Of a stretch of 40,027 nucleotides of DNA, positions 16,958-27,700 are shown piece by piece. The stretch's first letter is position 1, and every line of letters starts with the position of its first letter. Under the pieces are notes generated by a model. It saw only the letters and a list, made by a program, of their open reading frames with translations, made no database searches and had not been told where the DNA came from. A program made the position numbers and the translations under genes. This DNA comes from Jaenimonas drosophilae (lineage: Eukaryota > Euglenozoa > Kinetoplastea > Trypanosomatida > Trypanosomatidae). Location of the stretch: NCBI GenBank assembly GCA_030849065.1, contig JASAON010001491.1, positions 1 through 40,027 on the forward strand, read 5' to 3'.

Positions 16958-18313
16958 ATGGATGGAGACCAGGATGCACTGCCGACCATTGTCGTTCCGG
17001 GCCCTGAGCTCCGAGAGAAGGTCGACATGATGGCCTCACGCCTGAGTAAGATGGAGAAGCGTCAGTCGGATGAGATGGTTGCGCGTGTGCTGGCCTCTGG
17101 CCGCCGCGCGGAGTTCCTCTTCATTGACTCTTCGCACATTTTCTACCCATACTTTCTGAGCAAGTTCACAGAGTACCGCAATAATCCGGAGCTCTGTCCG
17201 GACAAGTCCAAGAGCGGTGCTGCCGCCCCAGCAGCTGCTGCGACGACGACCGTCACTCAGGTTGGCCGCATGGTGCGCACCGAAGGTGGTACCACTGGGG
17301 GAGATCAGCTGGAGGAGGTGCGTCGACAGGCTGAGATGGAGGCACGCTTATACCTGGAAGACCCATTTCCTGACCACTACTCGTTGGATCTCAAGGGGGG
17401 TACGATTGAGATGCAAGCCATGATCATGGACCTCATGTGCTGCACCGCGCAGTATGTGGCCAAGTATGGCGATGCCTTCCTCCATGCCGTGCAGACCAAA
17501 CAGAAGCACAACCCTGCCTTCCGTTTTCTCCAGGAGGAGGATGTGCGGTATTCAGTCTTTCGAGGATTGGTGAACTCCTACTCCCGCATTCTCACCTTTG
17601 ATGCCGATGACACAGAAAAGCGTCTCGAGCTGATGGGCTCCACTGACTACGTCATGGAGACGGTTCTGTCAGAAAAAGTGAAGTACGCCAAGTCCGCACT
17701 TGCCCGTCGCAAGGCAGCACTGCTCACGGACGATGAGCTCCGAGCAAAGTTGAACTGGAACTTCTTCAAGGTTCTCCGTAGCTTCTCGTTGAAGGATCTT
17801 CAGCTCGACGGACCGATTCCAGAGACGGCGCGATTGGCTCGTCGGCCCACACGTATGGCAGACCCAACCGCTGCTGACGATGAGGAACACGTGGAAGATC
17901 CCACTCAGTATTCCTCTGCTGACCCGACCATGGCTGCACCGAATCGTAGCATTCAGCCACCAGGTGGCGCACCGAGCTTCGCTCCTGTCTTCATGAGCTC
18001 CAACTTGGTGCAAACAGGAGGCGTGGACGACGCGCGGAAGCATTCCGGCCGTGGACATCCGCAAGATCGTAGTCAGGCACCACAAGCGCCACCGACTTCA
18101 GCAGTGACGTCTTTCATCACACCTGGCATGGCACCACCAACTCAACCAGCAGTAAATGCGTACCTTGCCCCCGGTGTGGCACCACCGTCACAGCCAGCTG
18201 CTAACGCGTTTCTTGCACCTGGTGCAACACCACCAACGCAGCCAAGTGCTCATGCCTATATCGGCCCTGGCATGACACCACCCATGCCGAAAGACCCAAC
18301 ACAGGCACCATAG
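16958..18313 (+). CDS. SF3A1: Splicing factor 3A subunit 1 (PRP21), two SURP domains
   Basis: Component of the U2 snRNP SF3a complex (451 aa). Two SURP/SWAP modules are visible, at about residues 25-75 and 150-212. The second reads LMCCTAQYVAKYGDAFLHAV followed by NPAFRFL, as in human SF3A1. Next comes the PRP21-like helical region around 230-290 (VKYAKSALARRKAALLTDDE) that contacts SF3A3 in other eukaryotes. The C-terminal ubiquitin-like domain of human SF3A1 (793 aa) is missing. In its place the protein ends in Pro/Gln-rich 16-residue repeats. In kinetoplastids U2-type splicing serves mainly trans-splicing, so this gene acts on the mRNA processing that its own neighbours need. Confidence 0.9.
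   Translation: MDGDQDALPTIVVPGPELREKVDMMASRLSKMEKRQSDEMVARVLASGRRAEFLFIDSSHIFYPYFLSKFTEYRNNPELCPDKSKSGAAAPAAAATTTVTQVGRMVRTEGGTTGGDQLEEVRRQAEMEARLYLEDPFPDHYSLDLKGGTIEMQAMIMDLMCCTAQYVAKYGDAFLHAVQTKQKHNPAFRFLQEEDVRYSVFRGLVNSYSRILTFDADDTEKRLELMGSTDYVMETVLSEKVKYAKSALARRKAALLTDDELRAKLNWNFFKVLRSFSLKDLQLDGPIPETARLARRPTRMADPTAADDEEHVEDPTQYSSADPTMAAPNRSIQPPGGAPSFAPVFMSSNLVQTGGVDDARKHSGRGHPQDRSQAPQAPPTSAVTSFITPGMAPPTQPAVNAYLAPGVAPPSQPAANAFLAPGATPPTQPSAHAYIGPGMTPPMPKDPTQAP
18113..18292 (+). repeat. In-frame 48-bp repeats in the SF3A1 tail
   Basis: Three full 16-residue units and one partial unit (residues 386-401, 402-417, 418-433 and 434-445) follow the pattern aromatic-x-x-PG-x-x-PP-x-QP-x-x-x-A, for example YLAPGVAPPSQPAANA. 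The unit length is constant and the nucleotide sequence is diverged, so this is an old, in-frame duplication and not an assembly slip. Confidence 0.85.
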
Positions 18314-18580
18314 ATGGAGGCACAGGCACCTACTCCGGTCGTTCACAACAGCCATCGATGCACGGACACGAGGTATTGTGAGCGTCAGTATCTGAGAGGG
18401 CGACCTTTCGTCACGACTGTGGAGTTCCCTCACTCCCTCCCAACTGCAGCACATGAACACATGACGTGGCGCGCTATGATTTTCTGATCCTTTCCATCTC
18501 TCTTCCTCTGTGTTAGGAGCACTGTCTGGCTCGACACGAACAAAAGAAAATACGTAGTCATAGAGGTGGTGCGTGCCTAG

Positions 18581-19387
18581 ATGGGTAAGTATGCAGCGGT
18601 GGTGATTGGTCCCGCAGGGTCCGGAAAGAGCACCCTCTGCACAGTCATGGCAGACTACTACGCCGTGAAGGGCCGCTCCACCCACATTATGAATATGGAC
18701 CCCGCGGCTGAAGGGCTGCCCTATGAACCCTCGGTAGATGTTCGGGACTTGATTTCACTCGACGACGTGATGGAGAGCAAGAACCTAGGTCCTAACGGTG
18801 GCCTGGTCTTCTGCATGGAGTACTTAGTGACAGTTGGTGAGCCGTGGATGGTGGATCAGCTGGGCGACTACGCGGAGGATTTCGTGATTGTTGATATGCC
18901 CGGCCAGGTGGAGGTACTCTCCAACGTCCCTGCCGTTCCAGCACTCGTTCAGCTGCTCAGACGCGAAGGCTATAACACGGTGGTGCTTCATCTTCTGGAT
19001 GCACTCGCAACCACTGCCGATGGAGGAAAGTTCATCTCTGGCTGTCTCTTCTCCATGTCTAGTATGGTGTGCTTCGACTGCCCCTTCCTGAACGTCCTCA
19101 CCAAGTGTGATTTGCTGAGCCCTGAGTTTCAGGAGGAGGCACTGGAACACTTCTGCATGTGCGACTTCGACTACATGGACCTCTCACGACTGCCTCCACG
19201 CTGGCGGGCCATGTCCAGGCAGCTCAGCAGCATTCTTAGCGACTACAACCTCGTCACGATGACGCCCATGAACAACCAGGAGGTGACCTATGTGGAGAAC
19301 CTGTGCTCGTTGGTGGACGAAGCGTTGCAGGTGGCGGATGAGGCAGAGGTGCAGGATCGTGAACTGGAGAATGGCGAGGACGACTAA
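18581..19387 (+). CDS. GPN3: GPN-loop GTPase 3
   Basis: GPN-loop GTPase involved in assembly and nuclear import of RNA polymerase II (268 aa; human GPN3 is 284). The Walker A motif GPAGSGKST is at residues 10-18, then NMDPAAE, the diagnostic GPN at 70-72 in the context GPNGGLVFCMEY, a DMPGQVE switch (DCPGQ in most relatives) and TKCDLL as the base-recognition motif, like the TKMD form of human GPN3. The tail is acidic. The ATG at 18581 directly follows a TAG, but the likely spliced-leader acceptor is AG at 18515-18516 after a clear CCTTTCCATCTCTCTTCCTC tract. Confidence 0.93.
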   Translation: MGKYAAVVIGPAGSGKSTLCTVMADYYAVKGRSTHIMNMDPAAEGLPYEPSVDVRDLISLDDVMESKNLGPNGGLVFCMEYLVTVGEPWMVDQLGDYAEDFVIVDMPGQVEVLSNVPAVPALVQLLRREGYNTVVLHLLDALATTADGGKFISGCLFSMSSMVCFDCPFLNVLTKCDLLSPEFQEEALEHFCMCDFDYMDLSRLPPRWRAMSRQLSSILSDYNLVTMTPMNNQEVTYVENLCSLVDEALQVADEAEVQDRELENGEDD

Positions 19388-19596
19388 GGCGGCTGCAGAA
19401 GGTGCGCATGGTACCACACTTGGCTAAATTCTACGGGTAACAACCTAAGAAGAAACCATGTATAAGGGTGGTTGGGGTGCTCAACCACCTCCCTCCACAA
19501 TGATGTACGTTGTATATAACGTGTGTGATTGATGTATAACAATAATTCCTGTTCCTTCTTGTTGTTTCTACCATGGCTTTAAGGCGCATTTGTGAG

Positions 19597-20301
19597 ATGT
19601 TTCGCCGATTAGGATCGTCGTCTTCCCGTCGTGTGGCCATCTGGACCCGCTGCCCTGCACGATCATTTGGGTGGCACCACACTGCTGTTCTTCATCAGTA
19701 CTATCGCCCAGATGATGTCTCCGTGCCCGTTCCAGAGCTGCGCAAACAGCTCAACGAGCAAAAGGCATCTCATGCCCCGCGATCGGCCACCATCGATACC
19801 GAAAGCAGGCTCATTAGGCAGCTTGCAAGAAGCCAATCCGCTGAGGAGCGTACAGAGGCCCTTGAGCGAGCTGAATCCTTGTGGATGGAGCTGGACGACG
19901 CGACATCTGCTGTTCCTGTTCTCTCAAGGGCGGCAATGCGGGTGGCGCTGTGCTCCTCTATGCGTCGATGTGCTCTCTTATCCAAGAATCTGGAGTTGGG
20001 TGAACTGTGGACGCAGCGCTTTTCGCGTCGTGTGGTGAACATGCGCCCTGAGGATTTCATGGATCAACCAAACGCGAACAAGACGAGCGTGCCGCGGGAA
20101 TCTGCCCGCCCTGGCACTGGCATCGAGCAGGAAGATATTGATTCAGATATGGCCGAGGAAGAGGCAGCCAAGGAGCCAGGGAAAGCTCGCTCTACTGTTT
20201 CCCCCATGGCGGCATATCGTCAGGAGCTTATGATGAATCATCCCACAATTCAGGAGGCATTTCATCGGAAGGAGGGCCCTGGACCACGGTACACAGGCTA
20301 A
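19597..20301 (+). CDS. Hypothetical protein, probable mitochondrial presequence
   Basis: An unrecognised protein of 234 aa from this start. The N-terminus is rich in Arg and Ser and free of acidic residues for about 30 positions (MFRRLGSSSSRRVAIW, then TRCPARSF), typical of mitochondrial import. The middle is helical with many Glu, Ala and Arg. Near the end is an acidic stretch, and the protein closes with EGPGPRYTG. An ATG in the same frame at 19573 would add eight residues (MALRRICE). However, the first AG after the pyrimidine tract (19547-19572) lies at 19581-19582, inside that extension, so I prefer 19597. Both versions look mitochondrial. A mitoribosomal or respiratory accessory protein is possible but not shown. 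Confidence 0.65.
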   Translation: MFRRLGSSSSRRVAIWTRCPARSFGWHHTAVLHQYYRPDDVSVPVPELRKQLNEQKASHAPRSATIDTESRLIRQLARSQSAEERTEALERAESLWMELDDATSAVPVLSRAAMRVALCSSMRRCALLSKNLELGELWTQRFSRRVVNMRPEDFMDQPNANKTSVPRESARPGTGIEQEDIDSDMAEEEAAKEPGKARSTVSPMAAYRQELMMNHPTIQEAFHRKEGPGPRYTG

Positions 20302-20488
20302 GCTTCTGAACCACCACCACACAACTTTCAGACCCAATGTGAGCGAGCAACTCGTTTCATCCACGGGGAGTTCACTGCCTGCTGACGCTCCTTAACATTC
20401 TGTCCTTGTCTTCGTATCTGTTGCTGTTGTGGATGTGAACACACAATTGTATAACTCACCACACTATACTATCCTATAGAACGCAACA

Positions 20489-21796
20489 ATGGCGTCTGAA
20501 GCTCAGAACTCGGTAAATGGCTTGACGATTAAAGGCTACTTCAGCACCTTGGCTGAACGATACACCGCAGAGGTGGTCCACAGCGACTTGCCCAGCAGCC
20601 ACAAGCAGCTTCGCACAGAGGTGATCAACCTCATCGCCGAGTTGGAGGAGTTCTGGTGCCAGCTCCTCTCCAGTGGGGTGGTGTCAACGAATGAGGCACT
20701 GGAAGACTGCACCACCTCGGCACTGGAGATGCTGTGGATCCCTTATGTGATTGGCGATCTGTATCAGCGTCTGCAGCCGACAAGTGGGGCGGCAGCAGCA
20801 GCGACATCCAAAGCCCGTATGGCAGGAGAAGACCAACTAGCTGGTGAGGTGCGTGTGGCTGGGGCGAGTTCCGACATTGGTCGCGCACACGTCCAACGAC
20901 GTGAGGAGGATGTACGCTCTCTTACCCGTGAAGGGGCCCTTGACCGCTCACACTATTGGTTTAACCTCTGCTTTGAGTGGATGCAGCAGCTGGAGCTGAT
21001 TGATGAGGCCACCATTGAGCTCTACTCCAAGTTCCGCCCCAACCAGCGCATGCAGCGCATCGACCTCTCTCGCAAGATTACAGAGCTCCGGACGAAGTTG
21101 TCTGACCTGGAGAACAAGGTGGCCTACCTTCGAGCAAAGCGGAAGCGCATGGTGGAACTTATGGAGGGCGATGGGGATGCGATTGAGGAGTACGGCGGTG
21201 AGGAAGAGGAGGTCCTTCGGGATCGGGCAGTTGCTCGTCTGCTGTGGTCGTGCTACGATGCCTGCCACCAACTCCAGCTCTCATCTCGAGAGTTGGAGAT
21301 GCTGCAGGCGGTGAAGCCCGATCAACGCATGTCCATCTCCACACAGTACCAAGATACGATGGACGCCGTCCGACGAGGGGAGCTCTCACTTCAACGTCAG
21401 ACCTACACCATTCTGCCTGGTGGGGCCATGGTTGTCGGTACGCTGCAAAACCCGCAAGCAGTGCCGGCGGAGATGGTGAACCGATCGGGTGGCGTGTCCG
21501 CCCAGTCGCTCAGTGCGATGGCCAATCAGCAGCAGTTCCGGCAGCAGATTCGAAGTGAATTAATGATGGACCGGAACCCAACCACCATGACGCTTCAAGA
21601 ATTTGCCGAAGGGGAGATGGCAGAGATGCAGCGACAGACGGAGGAAGGGGAGCGCATGAAGCGCATGCAGGAGGAGGAGGATGAACGGCTTGGCGCAGAC
21701 GGGGTGGAGGAGCGCCAACGTAAGAAGGACAGCGAGTGGAGCAACTGGAAGGATGATAACCCTGCCAACGGCCCCAGCAAGAAGGGGAACTACTAG
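20489..21796 (+). CDS. TAP42/IGBP1-like PP2A-family regulatory protein
   Basis: TAP42/alpha4 proteins bind catalytic subunits of PP2A-type phosphatases and protect or regulate them. This 435-residue protein has the N-terminal helical region, with a Gln/Ala/Gly-rich insertion at about 110-150, and a helix pair with LRTKLSDLENKVAYLRAKRKRM. The C-terminal family signature runs from TTMTLQEFAEGEMAEM (about residue 366) through a charged coiled stretch to WSNWKDDNPANGPSKKGNY. That end corresponds to the W-D-x-(W/F)-K-x-x-NP-G motif of IGBP1. The acceptor AG at 20478-20479 lies 9 nt before the ATG. Confidence 0.87.
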   Translation: MASEAQNSVNGLTIKGYFSTLAERYTAEVVHSDLPSSHKQLRTEVINLIAELEEFWCQLLSSGVVSTNEALEDCTTSALEMLWIPYVIGDLYQRLQPTSGAAAAATSKARMAGEDQLAGEVRVAGASSDIGRAHVQRREEDVRSLTREGALDRSHYWFNLCFEWMQQLELIDEATIELYSKFRPNQRMQRIDLSRKITELRTKLSDLENKVAYLRAKRKRMVELMEGDGDAIEEYGGEEEEVLRDRAVARLLWSCYDACHQLQLSSRELEMLQAVKPDQRMSISTQYQDTMDAVRRGELSLQRQTYTILPGGAMVVGTLQNPQAVPAEMVNRSGGVSAQSLSAMANQQQFRQQIRSELMMDRNPTTMTLQEFAEGEMAEMQRQTEEGERMKRMQEEEDERLGADGVEERQRKKDSEWSNWKDDNPANGPSKKGNY

Positions 21797-22141
21797 GGCG
21801 TACGTGAGCAATGGCAGTGACGGCTGCTTTAGCTATTCACTGATTGTCGTTGGAAGTATATGATATTTCCCCCCACCCCCATGCATGATTTCATTCAGCA
21901 CCGTAATTAATCCAACTTACACTCTCTCCTCCCACACTTCCTATCAAAGTACCTGTACTGGCTTGAGGACGACGTTGGTAACAGTTTAAGAAGGCGTATA
22001 GACGCGGAACGTGCTGTCATTGGCTGCACTTCTTCCATCATCGCAGTGTAGCGCCCATAGATTCTCACACCTCCTGATTCCATAGACTAACCACTTTGGG
22101 GCGTTCACCCTCCAACTACCTATTAGTAGAGTCCTGGTACA
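21797..22141. other. Spacer with long ATG-free leader
   Basis: About 345 nt without a gene. A pyrimidine tract (ACTCTCTCCTCCCACACTTC) is followed by AG at 21948-21949. From there to 22142 there is no ATG, so a 5' UTR of up to 192 nt could be scanned cleanly. Nearer AGs also exist. Confidence 0.45.
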
Positions 22142-24496
22142 ATGATGCAGCCTACTCTTCGACTGCTGGGACCAAAATCGCGCCCCCGTACATCCCGGCC
22201 CTTCTCCTGGATGGCTCCGTCGTTGTCCACCCATCAGCAGCTCGATCGCGGCATCGCCGCCCGCCAACACGGCGGGCGTAAAGCATTGAAGCAGTCCAAA
22301 AAACCCTTCGCCAACTACTTCCGCGCGCAGTTCCGCTGCTCCGCCTACGGGGCATCCGTGGTGCAGGGAGGGGGCATCGTGAATTCACACGCAATGGCGA
22401 CGATGATGTCCGACCCAACTCGCACGTGGGGGACTCCGTGGAGCCACGCACCTGCTGGGGTCCGCACCAAGGGAAAGCGCAAGGATGTTCTAGAGCGGCC
22501 TGCCCCCCGATTTGGTGATGACGAGATGGACCACACTATCCAGCGTCTTCTTCAGTTGCGCTTCAAGTGGGATCGCGAGGACGGCATCACCTCCCCAGCA
22601 ATCGTCCCCGCATGCTACTACTGCCTCACCCAACATTGCTTGCCCTACCGTCCTGCTGCACCAGGCAGGTCCGACGCTCTGTGCGCCGAGGCCCCCGAGC
22701 ACGGGGAGGAGGTGACCATCAATGGCGTACGCATTGTTCTCCGAGACACATCCCGACATAGCCCCATTCAGCGGAGGTCTTCCTCCCCGCCTACACAAAC
22801 GCTCGGAAGTAGCGGCATTGATACGATTCCTACTCTCTGCCTCGATGCCTCTCTGGGGCCTCTTCTGTGCAGCTCGCATGAGTCGCTGCTGACTGCACGG
22901 TGGAAGAGCGCGGCTCGGCCACCCACCGACGTTGCCCGGATGGTGAAGCTGCGCCAGCGCCTCACCGCCGCCAGCTGCGTTGCCCTGCCTCCTCAATCCG
23001 TCCTCCTCCTGCTGAAGTGCGTCGCCACTATGGAGATGGATGATCCAGCCTTGGACGTTGCCCTGGCCATTGCCCTTGGTGAGGCCTATTACAGCTATGA
23101 TCGGGTGGAGTGTCTAGAAGCACTGCGATGCCTTCGGCGAGTGGCAGTGATGCGGAGTCTAGCAACCATCTCCACCATCAGTGAGTCATCCAACCTGCTG
23201 CTCTACGATGATGCCTCACTCCCGACAGAGGCCCTTGGTCGCTACGTGGCCGACGCCGCTCCTTTCCTCGCTGAGAAGGTATGGGCACGCTTGCCGGAGC
23301 AGAGCCGTCAACTCCTCCAGCGTGGCCTCCATCTTGATTGGGTGGACCTCATCTCTCTGGCAGTGGAGATGTCTGGCAACCCAAAGCTCCCGGGAAACCT
23401 ACCAGGAACGTGCGCGGATGCGTACGCACAAAAGTACCATTTTCTGCGCTACTCACTGCGCATGGACGCCGACAACATGGAAATGGCCGCCTCAGGCATT
23501 CTTGGATGCTTCGCGGAACCCGCAGGCGAGACTCCATCAGCACCAGCGGATGACAGTGGGAGGGATGGTCTAGTGCTGTGGCTTATCAGCTCGTTGTGGG
23601 TGCGGTTGGCCGCGGAAGCGCTTGGGGACATTCTCACCTTTGTGGCGGAAAGCCTGCGGAGTCATGCCCAACTGGCTGAGGAGATGGAGAGCCGTCGCCG
23701 ACGTGCTCAGGGCACGACGAGCAGTGCAGGTGGTGTCGTGGAACAAGACTCACCTCACACCCCCTCCTCCTCTGCTCTTCCCCGGCCTCCCTTCGTGGGT
23801 TCTTACCAGCGTCTTGGCCGCCGTGGTTCGAAGCAGATGCGCGTGCGAATGCTCCCGTTTGAGGCCTTCCTCTCCGTCTTTCACTGCCACCCCCGGCCTT
23901 TCCGGGTCGCAACACCAGTCAAGTCGGCACGTACGAATGAAGCGCCGCCGGTGGTGGCGGCATCCAACGAGCTCGTTAGCGCCAACGATGCCGGCACATC
24001 GATGGAGTCGCCCTTTGCTGCGGTACTGGCGACTTCGCCACAAGCGCGGCAGCATGTTGAGCGGGCCTCAGAGGCACTGCGTTGGGCAACGATGATTCTC
24101 CACCACGCACAACGTCTCACCGCGGAGGCTCAGCGAGAGGTGCCCGTGGTGGACCACGCCCCACTATGCTCTGCCGAGCCCAACACCACTGTGGTTCCGG
24201 AGAAGCAGCGCCTGCTGGTACGCCAGTTCGTGGCCTCCAAGGTGCAGATGAACTTGGACGCCCTCTTTTGCAACATTGCGTGGGCAGAGATGGGGCCACT
24301 CCAGGTGGAGGCGACGACTGACGTAGCGACGCCATCTTCGTCGTCCTCACCAGACAACTTGAGTCCAGCAGAGCAGGACAGCCGTCGGATGCTCTCGACG
24401 CTGGTGGATCTCGTGGATGACTTCCAGGTAGCTGTGGCAGATCTGCTAGAGGTTCATGACGTGGCCTTTGGAGACATCCACAAGTCTCTGGCCTGA
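22142..24496 (+). CDS. Large helical protein of unknown function, possibly mitochondrial
   Basis: I do not recognise this 784-residue protein. The first 70 residues are rich in Arg, Ser, Lys and Gln and almost free of acidic residues, which suggests mitochondrial import. After a region with CYYCLTQHC, residues of about 260-480 are predominantly helical with regularly spaced Leu and Ala (LLLLKCVATMEMDDPALDVA, then LECLRRVAV-like segments). This could be a helical-repeat array such as PPR, HEAT or RAP-associated repeats, but no unit is clear by eye. The C-terminal half has Ser/Pro-rich linkers between helices. The first of two tandem ATGs is used. The frame is long and open, and the C/G-ending codons match its neighbours. 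Confidence 0.75.
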   Translation: MMQPTLRLLGPKSRPRTSRPFSWMAPSLSTHQQLDRGIAARQHGGRKALKQSKKPFANYFRAQFRCSAYGASVVQGGGIVNSHAMATMMSDPTRTWGTPWSHAPAGVRTKGKRKDVLERPAPRFGDDEMDHTIQRLLQLRFKWDREDGITSPAIVPACYYCLTQHCLPYRPAAPGRSDALCAEAPEHGEEVTINGVRIVLRDTSRHSPIQRRSSSPPTQTLGSSGIDTIPTLCLDASLGPLLCSSHESLLTARWKSAARPPTDVARMVKLRQRLTAASCVALPPQSVLLLLKCVATMEMDDPALDVALAIALGEAYYSYDRVECLEALRCLRRVAVMRSLATISTISESSNLLLYDDASLPTEALGRYVADAAPFLAEKVWARLPEQSRQLLQRGLHLDWVDLISLAVEMSGNPKLPGNLPGTCADAYAQKYHFLRYSLRMDADNMEMAASGILGCFAEPAGETPSAPADDSGRDGLVLWLISSLWVRLAAEALGDILTFVAESLRSHAQLAEEMESRRRRAQGTTSSAGGVVEQDSPHTPSSSALPRPPFVGSYQRLGRRGSKQMRVRMLPFEAFLSVFHCHPRPFRVATPVKSARTNEAPPVVAASNELVSANDAGTSMESPFAAVLATSPQARQHVERASEALRWATMILHHAQRLTAEAQREVPVVDHAPLCSAEPNTTVVPEKQRLLVRQFVASKVQMNLDALFCNIAWAEMGPLQVEATTDVATPSSSSSPDNLSPAEQDSRRMLSTLVDLVDDFQVAVADLLEVHDVAFGDIHKSLA

Positions 24497-24741
24497 TTCC
24501 CCAGAGTCACAGACATGTGCAACCCTCGCAGTTTTTTTTTTTTTTTGCGTTTTCCTCCTCTGATTACATACAGAATGTTATAGAGCTCTTTGTTCTCACG
24601 CTTCAACACTCAATGTTCTTTCCCCTTGTTCATATGTAGCCACTGAATAGATTAGGTCTCTGTAGACGATAGATCGACCAGAGAAGGACTTGGAGTGTTG
24701 CTACACACGACGGAGGATTGCTCCACCAAGAACGATACAAG
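24497..24741. other. Spacer with a T15 run and two candidate acceptors
   Basis: A run of 15 T at 24532-24546 is followed by TTTTCCTCCTCTG and AG at 24571-24572. A second tract, TTCTTTCCCCTTGTTCATAT, is followed by AG at 24638-24639. Either could serve the next gene. The second gives a leader of about 102 nt. Confidence 0.5.
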
Positions 24742-27700
24742 ATGGAGATTGGCGACCCCCCGTTGATGAATTCATGGGCTCCGGAGGCGATGGAGCTCTT
24801 CGCAGACGAGTTCCAGGAGCTTGAGGAGCTCGCGCGGGCGGAGCAGGCCACCTTCACGCACACCCTCGAGACCAGCAGGGTTCAGGCCACCTCGGAGGTT
24901 GAGACCTTCCTCCAGCGAACGACTACAACTCAAGTATCCCACCGCAAGGCACCAAAGAGCACACGTAGTCATGACGACCGCGGCGGGCACCAGGCGGCAG
25001 CAGAGAAAGAGCGCCTAATCCGCCAAAAGATGGACGAGGTCCGCCGGCGTCACGACGCCCAAATGTGGCGGCAGCTTGTCAAGGGCTACGATAGCGACCT
25101 CAAGGAGGTCCAGCGGTCTGTGGACCCAGTGAAGACCCGAGAGCTCAAGGAGTATGACTTCTTCTGCGGCCAAAATCTAGAGTTCTTCTCCATGGACGAC
25201 ATCCTCTGCGAGGACCGATTCCGTGCACCAAACTCCCACGCAGGAACGGCGTCCATGGCCAACACATTCACTGATACCACCGCTACGGCAAAGCCCACGG
25301 AGCTTGTGGCACCAGCGCGGCGAGGGTCGGCCACGAAGCGCCGTCGCACATCCCCGCCAGCGGGGCGACAGCTGAGCTCCGCTCGTCCATCCAGCTCTCC
25401 GATGTCTCGTGAACTTCGTGAGGAATTTAGCGGAACCACCACCATGAATACCACTATGCCCACTAGCCCTCCCTTCATCATCGACGCCGTTGGCTTCGCA
25501 CGGGACTACAACCGTGCACTGGAGGAGGAGTACGGATATAAGACGGTCCTTGGCGCCCCACGTATGCCAGAGGCTGTCACTGCAGAGGATGAGCTGCGCG
25601 CACGTTTAGAGAGCCACCGACCAGGACTGGACACCGAGCCGCCCGTCTTCTGCTCCTCGCCAAACACCAACCCAGCCGCTGTCGGGGAGCCGTCGGCCAC
25701 CCAGAAGGGGACCGCGCGGTCGAGCGTGCTTCACTTTCCGATGGTGGAGGCAGCCCTTCCCTCCGATGGGGCGATGAACTCCACGATGGAGGGGACGCGA
25801 GGATGCTTGAAGAACGGCCCACGCGGGCACAGCGCCTTCACGCTGCCTCGACTTTCCGTTGGCGGAACGACCGAAGCGGCGGATTCCTCCACGAGCCCTG
25901 CTGCTCTGACAGCGGCTGCAGAGCCGTCGACCAAGCTAGTCCAGCCACCCGCACCCACCGGGAGCAACACGCTGGGCGTAGAGTGCTCGGCAAAGAACCA
26001 GCGCGTGGAGCTCCGCACCCTCACTGGGGTGGAGCAGACCGTTGTGGTACGCTTCACCAATCGCAACGCGGAGCGTACCCGCCTGCGTGTCCATCCATCT
26101 ACCCATTCGTGGATTCGTGTGCGCTGCACCAAAATTTGCCCCGTTGCGGGCAAGGCGGACAAGTCCATGAATTATGCCAACCCCGTGAGCTGCGGTGGGT
26201 ACATTGAGGTGGAGGTGGTCTTTAAGCCCATGGACACCTCCGAGCCACGCTTCGACGCACATCTCCAGATTGGCGTCACCCGCGAGCTGAACGCGCGGTC
26301 GGCGGTTGGCGCACAGTGGCAGTTTGTTGATGTTGTTCTCCACTGTGAGACGGTTCTCCCTGAGTTTCACTTCTGCTGTAGCGATGGAGATGACGCCTCG
26401 ACGGGCTTGCGCTCTGTGAGCGGAACCCTGACGAGCACCGACCTCCGCGCTCTAAAGAACAAGCACTACACCCGAGAATGCCAGTTCCCCCCGACCTTCA
26501 TCATGGCCGAGGCAGGGCTTCACTACTACCTGGAGAACATTGGCTCCGCCTCTGTGGTGAGCGTTCAGTGCGAGTCTCCATCCTTCCTCCTCACGCCCGC
26601 GCCCGACACGGTGACTGAGCTCGCCAATGGCGATGCGCTGGAGCTGCAGCTGACCTTCTCTCCAACGGTGGAGGGACCCTGTGAGGCCAACATGGTCGTC
26701 ACGGTACGTGAGCAGCGCGATGGCCCTGTGGTGTCGGAACACTTCTTCCGCATGCGTGGCGAGGGAATTCTCCCCCACGTTAACATCCTTAGCGTGGATA
26801 CGATGGCGATTGAGTGCAGCGGCCGCCCACAGTGGGTCCTGACGCCAGAGGAGGGAGTGCCGCGCTATGTGGCGCTCAACGCCACACCCGACGTTCCCAT
26901 CACCGTCCCCGTAATTGTGGAGAACACCAGTGCCGTCTCTCTTCCCTTCTACTGGAGGTACGAGTCGGCCGCGGATGAGGACGGGGGTGAGCAATGCATC
27001 CGCGATCCGAGCGACATGCGCATCGTCCCCGCCTCGGGCACCCTGCCACCCTTCACCACCATCACCTGCACGCTCTTTATGGTGCCTAAGTCCACTGCCC
27101 CGGTCGTGACCTCGTGGAACCTCTTCATTGATGGCCTGCCCAACCCAGTCTCCGCCAATGCCGCTGTTCTCCCCTACATTGAGGACTCCATTGTGCGCTT
27201 TTTTAGTCGTGACAAGTGGATCCCCTCGGCGGCCGCTGGCGCACTCCAGCGCAAAGCGTACACACTGACCGACCCCAACACCTCTGCCGACGCCTACGCC
27301 GACCCCTTCGCCGCATTTCAGCAGTGCCTAGCTCGCCAAATGGATCTTGGCATCGATGGGACCTTCGCGACGGGCTTCTTCGTCTTCGCCCAACCCGTGG
27401 CTCCCTCCGCCCTCTTCATTCCGCAGTGTTTAGATGAGGCGGTGGAGTGTCTCGTGAACTACGAAAACGTCCGCCACATCACTGTGCGCAATGACTCCCC
27501 ACGTCCACTCCACTTCATCTTCGACCCTACCGAAGCGGAAAGCAACGGGCATGCGGACCCACGCAAGAAGCAGACGGAGGCCTCTCCGGTGGCGGTGAGC
27601 TTCCGTCCTCGGACGGGTGTCATCGCTCCTTTTGCGTCATCTGTCGTGACGGTGCGCTTCACGGTGCGTACGGCGGGCAAACACCGCGCCAGCGTGGACT

